Assembly (NCBI RefSeq): GCF_021605415.1
Contig: NZ_WKEQ01000050.1
Location: forward strand, 1-35,131
Length of the DNA: 35,131 nucleotides
Direction of reading: 5' to 3'
From: Pseudomonas syringae
GTDB taxonomy: Bacteria > Pseudomonadota > Gammaproteobacteria > Pseudomonadales > Pseudomonadaceae
The notes under the pieces were generated by a model. That model did no database searches. It was not told the origin of the DNA and saw only the letters and a list, made by a program, of their open reading frames with translations. Below are positions 31,937-35,131 of this stretch, one piece after another. Position 1 is the stretch's first letter. Every line of letters starts with the position of its first letter. Made by a program: the position numbers and the translations under genes.

Positions 31937-34783
31937 ATGGCGCAGCAGTATCAACCGGGGCAACGCTGGATCAGTGACAGCGAAGCCGAGCTGGGTTTGG
32001 GCACCGTTCTGGCACAGGACGGCCGCTTGTTGACCGTGCTCTATCCGGCCACTGGCGAGACTCGCCAGTACGCGCTACGGAATGCGCCCCTCACCCGCGT
32101 GCGGTTTTCGCCGGGTGATTCGATCACTCACTTCGAAGGCTGGAAACTGACCGTTCAGCAAGTCGACGACGCCAACGGCCTGCTGGTCTACCACGGTCTC
32201 AACGCGCAGAACGAAGCCGTCACCCTGCCGGAAACCCAGCTGTCGAACTTCATTCAGTTCCGTCTGGCCAGCGACCGTCTGTTCGCCGGGCAGATCGACC
32301 CGCTGTCGTGGTTCTCCCTGCGCTACAACACCCTGGAACACACCAGCCGCCAGCTGCAGTCCTCGCTCTGGGGTCTGGGCGGTGTTCGCGCCCAACCCAT
32401 CGCTCACCAGTTGCACATCGCCCGCGAAGTCGCTGACCGCATCGCGCCCCGGGTTTTGCTGGCGGACGAAGTGGGTCTGGGTAAAACCATCGAAGCCGGT
32501 CTGGTGATCCATCGCCAGTTGCTGTCGGGCCGGGCTAATCGCGTGTTGATTCTCGTGCCGGAAAACCTTCAGCACCAGTGGCTGGTCGAGATGCGCCGCC
32601 GCTTCAACTTGCAGGTCGCGCTGTTCGACGAAGAACGCTTCATCGAAAGCGATGCGACCAACCCGTTCGAAGACACCCAACTCGCTCTGGTTGCGCTGGA
32701 GTGGCTGGTCGATGACGAGAAGGCTCAGGACGCCCTGTTCGCCGCGGGTTGGGATTTGATGGTGGTCGACGAAGCCCACCACCTGGTCTGGCACGAAGAG
32801 AAAGCCAGCCCCGAGTATTCGCTGGTCGAACAACTGGCCGAAGTCATCCCGGGCGTGCTGCTGCTCACCGCCACCCCGGAACAACTCGGTCAGGACAGCC
32901 ACTTCGCCCGTCTGCGCCTGCTCGATCCGAACCGTTTCCATGACCTGGCGGCGTTCCGCGCCGAGAGCGAAAATTATCGCCCGGTGGCCGAAGCCGTTCA
33001 GGAACTGATGGACAAGGGCCGTCTCTCGCCTGAAGCCCACAAGACTATCCACGGTTTCCTCGGCAACGAAGGCGAAGCCTTGCTGACCGCCGTCAATGAT
33101 GGCGACACCGAAGCCAGCGCCCGCCTCGTCCGCGAACTGCTTGATCGCCACGGCACCGGCCGCGTGCTCTTCCGTAACACCCGTGCCGCCGTGCAGGGGT
33201 TCCCGGAGCGCAAACTGCACCCGTATCCACTGCCATGCCCTGACGAATACCTCGAACTGCCGCTGGGCGAACACGCCGAGTTGTACCCGGAAGTCAGCTT
33301 CCAGGCGCAACCGGACGCCAGCGAAGAAGAGCGCTGGTGGAAATTCGACCCGCGCGTCGAATGGCTGATCGATCAGCTGAAAATGCTCAAGCGCACCAAA
33401 GTGCTGGTGATCTGCGCCCACGCCGAAACCGCGATGGATCTGGAAGACGCCCTGCGCGTGCGCTCCGGCATCCCGGCCACGGTGTTCCACGAAGGCATGA
33501 ACATCCTTGAGCGTGACCGCGCTGCCGCCTACTTCGCCGATGAAGAATTTGGCGCGCAGGTGCTGATCTGCTCGGAAATCGGCAGTGAAGGTCGCAACTT
33601 CCAGTTCGCTCACCACCTGGTGCTGTTCGATCTGCCGGCTCACCCAGACTTGCTTGAGCAACGTATCGGCCGCCTCGACCGGATCGGCCAGAAACACATC
33701 ATCGAACTGCACGTGCCGTACCTGGAAACCAGCCCGCAAGCGCGCCTGTTCCAGTGGTATCACGAAGCACTGAATGCGTTCCTCAATACCTGCCCGACCG
33801 GCAACGCCTTGCAGCATCAGTTCGGCCCGCGCCTGCTGCCGCTGCTCGAAGAAGCCGATGACGGCGAGTGGCAAGCGCTGATCGACGAGGCGCGCAACGA
33901 GCGTGAGCGCCTTGAAGCCGAACTGCACACCGGTCGCGACCGTTTGCTGGAGCTCAACTCCGGTGGTGCCGGTGAAGGTGACGCGTTGGTCGAAGCGATC
34001 CTTGAGCAAGACGATCAGTTCGCGCTGCCGATCTACATGGAGACCCTGTTCGACGCGTTCGGCATCGACAGCGAAGACCATTCGGAAAACGCCCTGATCC
34101 TCAAGCCGAGCGAAAAAATGCTCGACGCCAGTTTCCCGCTGGGCGACGACGAAGGCGTAACAATCACATACGACCGCAACCAGGCGCTGTCGCGTGAAGA
34201 CATGCAGTTCATCACCTGGGAACACCCAATGGTGCAGGGCGGCATGGATCTGGTTCTGTCCGGCTCGATGGGCAACACCGCCGTCGCGCTGATCAAGAAC
34301 AAGGCGCTGAAACCGGGCACGGTGTTGCTGGAACTGCTTTACGTCAGCGAAGTGGTGGCGCCGCGTTCGCTGCAATTGGGCCGTTACTTGCCGCCGGCCG
34401 CCTTGCGCTGCCTGCTCGACGCCAACGGCAACGACCTGTCGCCGCGCGTGTCGTTCGAAACCCTCAACGATCAACTGGAAAGCGTACCGCGCGCCAGCGC
34501 CAACAAATTCATCCAGGCCCAGCGCGATCAACTGACGCCACGGATCAACGCCGGTGAAGACAAGATCGCCCCGCGCCACGCCGAGCGCGTGGCCGAGGCC
34601 CGCCGTCGTCTGGCGGCTGACACCGACGAAGAACTGGCGCGCCTGACCGCGTTGCAAGCGGTCAACCCGACCGTACGCGACAGCGAACTGGTCGCGTTGC
34701 GCGAACAACGTGAACAAGGCCTGGCGATGCTCGATAAAGCCGCGCTGCGTCTGGAAGCGATCCGGGTGTTGGTGGCTGGTTAA
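31937..34783 (+). CDS. rapA: RNA polymerase-associated ATPase RapA (HepA)
   Basis: Swi2/Snf2-type ATPase that binds RNA polymerase and recycles stalled complexes. 948 residues, the Pseudomonas length. Domains in order: N-terminal Tudor-like SH3 barrels (WISDSEAELGLGTVLAQDGRLLTV), helicase lobe 1 with Walker A DEVGLGKTIEAGL (residues 178-190) and motif II VVDEAHH (near 278), lobe 2 with VFHEGMN and LEQRIGRLDRIGQ (motif VI), then the long C-terminal spacer and Rap domain. GGGAGTCAGG precedes the ATG. A TTAAGATAG -10-like sequence lies about 30 bp upstream. Confidence 0.95.
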   Translation: MAQQYQPGQRWISDSEAELGLGTVLAQDGRLLTVLYPATGETRQYALRNAPLTRVRFSPGDSITHFEGWKLTVQQVDDANGLLVYHGLNAQNEAVTLPETQLSNFIQFRLASDRLFAGQIDPLSWFSLRYNTLEHTSRQLQSSLWGLGGVRAQPIAHQLHIAREVADRIAPRVLLADEVGLGKTIEAGLVIHRQLLSGRANRVLILVPENLQHQWLVEMRRRFNLQVALFDEERFIESDATNPFEDTQLALVALEWLVDDEKAQDALFAAGWDLMVVDEAHHLVWHEEKASPEYSLVEQLAEVIPGVLLLTATPEQLGQDSHFARLRLLDPNRFHDLAAFRAESENYRPVAEAVQELMDKGRLSPEAHKTIHGFLGNEGEALLTAVNDGDTEASARLVRELLDRHGTGRVLFRNTRAAVQGFPERKLHPYPLPCPDEYLELPLGEHAELYPEVSFQAQPDASEEERWWKFDPRVEWLIDQLKMLKRTKVLVICAHAETAMDLEDALRVRSGIPATVFHEGMNILERDRAAAYFADEEFGAQVLICSEIGSEGRNFQFAHHLVLFDLPAHPDLLEQRIGRLDRIGQKHIIELHVPYLETSPQARLFQWYHEALNAFLNTCPTGNALQHQFGPRLLPLLEEADDGEWQALIDEARNERERLEAELHTGRDRLLELNSGGAGEGDALVEAILEQDDQFALPIYMETLFDAFGIDSEDHSENALILKPSEKMLDASFPLGDDEGVTITYDRNQALSREDMQFITWEHPMVQGGMDLVLSGSMGNTAVALIKNKALKPGTVLLELLYVSEVVAPRSLQLGRYLPPAALRCLLDANGNDLSPRVSFETLNDQLESVPRASANKFIQAQRDQLTPRINAGEDKIAPRHAERVAEARRRLAADTDEELARLTALQAVNPTVRDSELVALREQREQGLAMLDKAALRLEAIRVLVAG

Positions 34784-34811
34784 TCCGCCCTGCTCCACCG
34801 CTGAAAACAAG

Positions 34812-34840
34812 AAGGCCCGCAGTGATGCGGGCCTTTTTGT
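34812..34840 (+). terminator. Rho-independent terminator after rapA
   Basis: AAGGCCCGCAGTGATGCGGGC followed by CTTTTTGTT: 8-bp GC stem and a T-run 29 bp after the rapA stop. Confidence 0.9.
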
Positions 34841-34886
34841 TAACCGGGAAATGCTCGTTCCAACGCACCGCGTGGGAACGATCAAT

Positions 34887-34912
34887 GGCCTGCAGCGATG
34901 CAGGCCTTTTTG
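34887..34912 (+). terminator. Second terminator-like hairpin downstream of rapA
   Basis: GGCCTGCAGCGATGCAGGCC followed by TTTTTGTC. It has nearly the same stem, loop (GATG) and tail as the hairpin 75 bp before it, so the two probably arose by duplication and now act in tandem. Confidence 0.7.
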
Positions 34913-34951
34913 TCATTTGTCAGCTATCCGGCGATGCAGCCGGCCTATTCG

Positions 34952-35131
34952 CTGGCAAGCCAGCTCCCACAGGTTTTTGTAAAAGCCCCAGCCTGTGTGG
35001 ACGACCCGGACACTGTGAGACCTGGCAAGCCAGCTCCCACAGGTTTTTGTACCGCCCCAGCCTGTGTGGACAGCCCGGACACTGTGAGACCTGGCAAGCC
35101 AGCTCCCACAGGTTTTTGTACCGCCCCAGCC
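34952..35131. repeat. Tandem array of 69-70-bp REP-derived units
   Basis: Units start at 34952 (70 bp), 35022 (69 bp) and 35091 (41 bp seen, cut by the window end). Each begins CTGGCAAGCCAGCTCCCACA (a REP arm) followed by GGTTTTTGTA..CCCCAGCCTGTGTGGAC...CCGGACACTGTGAGAC. The second and third units are identical where both are visible. This is a different organisation from the inverted REPINs elsewhere. It contains no gene and, with no nearby cas gene, is not a CRISPR. Confidence 0.88.

Noticed and set aside
32075..34885. Open frame of 936 codons on the minus strand opposite rapA
   Set aside because: It mirrors rapA codon for codon in high-GC DNA; the translation lacks any domain, and rapA has a full set of helicase motifs.
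34952..35131. CRISPR-like regular repeats
   Set aside because: The repeated unit has no variable spacer; the whole 69-70 bp is repeated, and no cas gene is near.

Overview
The window looks like chromosomal DNA of a Pseudomonas species of the P. fluorescens/P. putida lineage. Evidence: high-GC coding sequence throughout, many REP/REPIN hairpins of the 'GTGGGAGC...GCTCCCAC' type, the complete gene order pcaR-K-F-(HG)-T-B-D-C followed by an OprD-family porin and a TtgABC/EmhABC (MexAB-OprM-like) efflux operon with its TetR regulator, and the Pseudomonas versions of OlsBA, XenB, PitA and RapA. No phage, plasmid, insertion sequence, tRNA, rRNA or CRISPR array was seen. This is mostly core genome with a few unusual local features.

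Layout. 1-613: a 272-bp tandem duplication carrying the 3' end of a cardiolipin-synthase-like gene plus a REPIN. 525-3735 (minus): ClsB-like phospholipase D, a YceI-like protein, a small membrane-anchored protein and a serine hydrolase interrupted by an in-frame stop. 3940-6521: an acyl-CoA-dehydrogenase-like gene (minus), then olsB-olsA (plus) for ornithine lipid synthesis. 6562-7146 (minus): ACP phosphodiesterase. 7302-9884 (plus): arsR-type regulator, MFS exporter and xenB ene-reductase. 10094-16775: ttgR diverging from ttgA-ttgB-ttgC over a recognisable TtgR operator. 17196-27876: protocatechuate/beta-ketoadipate catabolism, with the porin on the plus strand and pcaC, pcaD, pcaB, pcaT, pcaG, pcaH, pcaF, pcaK and pcaR on the minus strand. 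28200-30552: a candidate small RNA, a 66-residue protein and the phosphate transporter pitA. 30799-31716 (minus): a 37-residue CcoM-like cytochrome oxidase subunit with an Anr box and its own terminator, then two small conserved proteins. 31937-34783 (plus): rapA. The window ends in a tandem array of 69-70-bp REP-derived units.

How the genes work together. PcaK and the porin bring in aromatic acids (4-hydroxybenzoate/protocatechuate). PcaHG opens the ring, PcaB, PcaC and PcaD convert the product to beta-ketoadipate, and PcaF performs the final thiolysis. PcaT is a dicarboxylate/beta-ketoadipate transporter. The CoA-transferase pcaIJ is not in the window and must be elsewhere. PcaR box-like sequences lie before the porin (an exact 15-mer as I remember the consensus), before pcaK (a 13-bp-arm palindrome), before pcaR and, more weakly, before pcaF, so the region reads as a PcaR regulon. 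The adjacent TtgABC pump exports toxic aromatics and antibiotics.

Most notable observations: the ccoM-like gene with an Anr box at class II geometry; the PcaR box set, including one 213 bp before the porin; the premature TAA in the serine hydrolase; the 272-bp tandem amplification of a gene tail with a decayed paralogous segment; a candidate structured RNA upstream of the 66-residue gene; and a two-cysteine ArsR regulator heading an ene-reductase operon.
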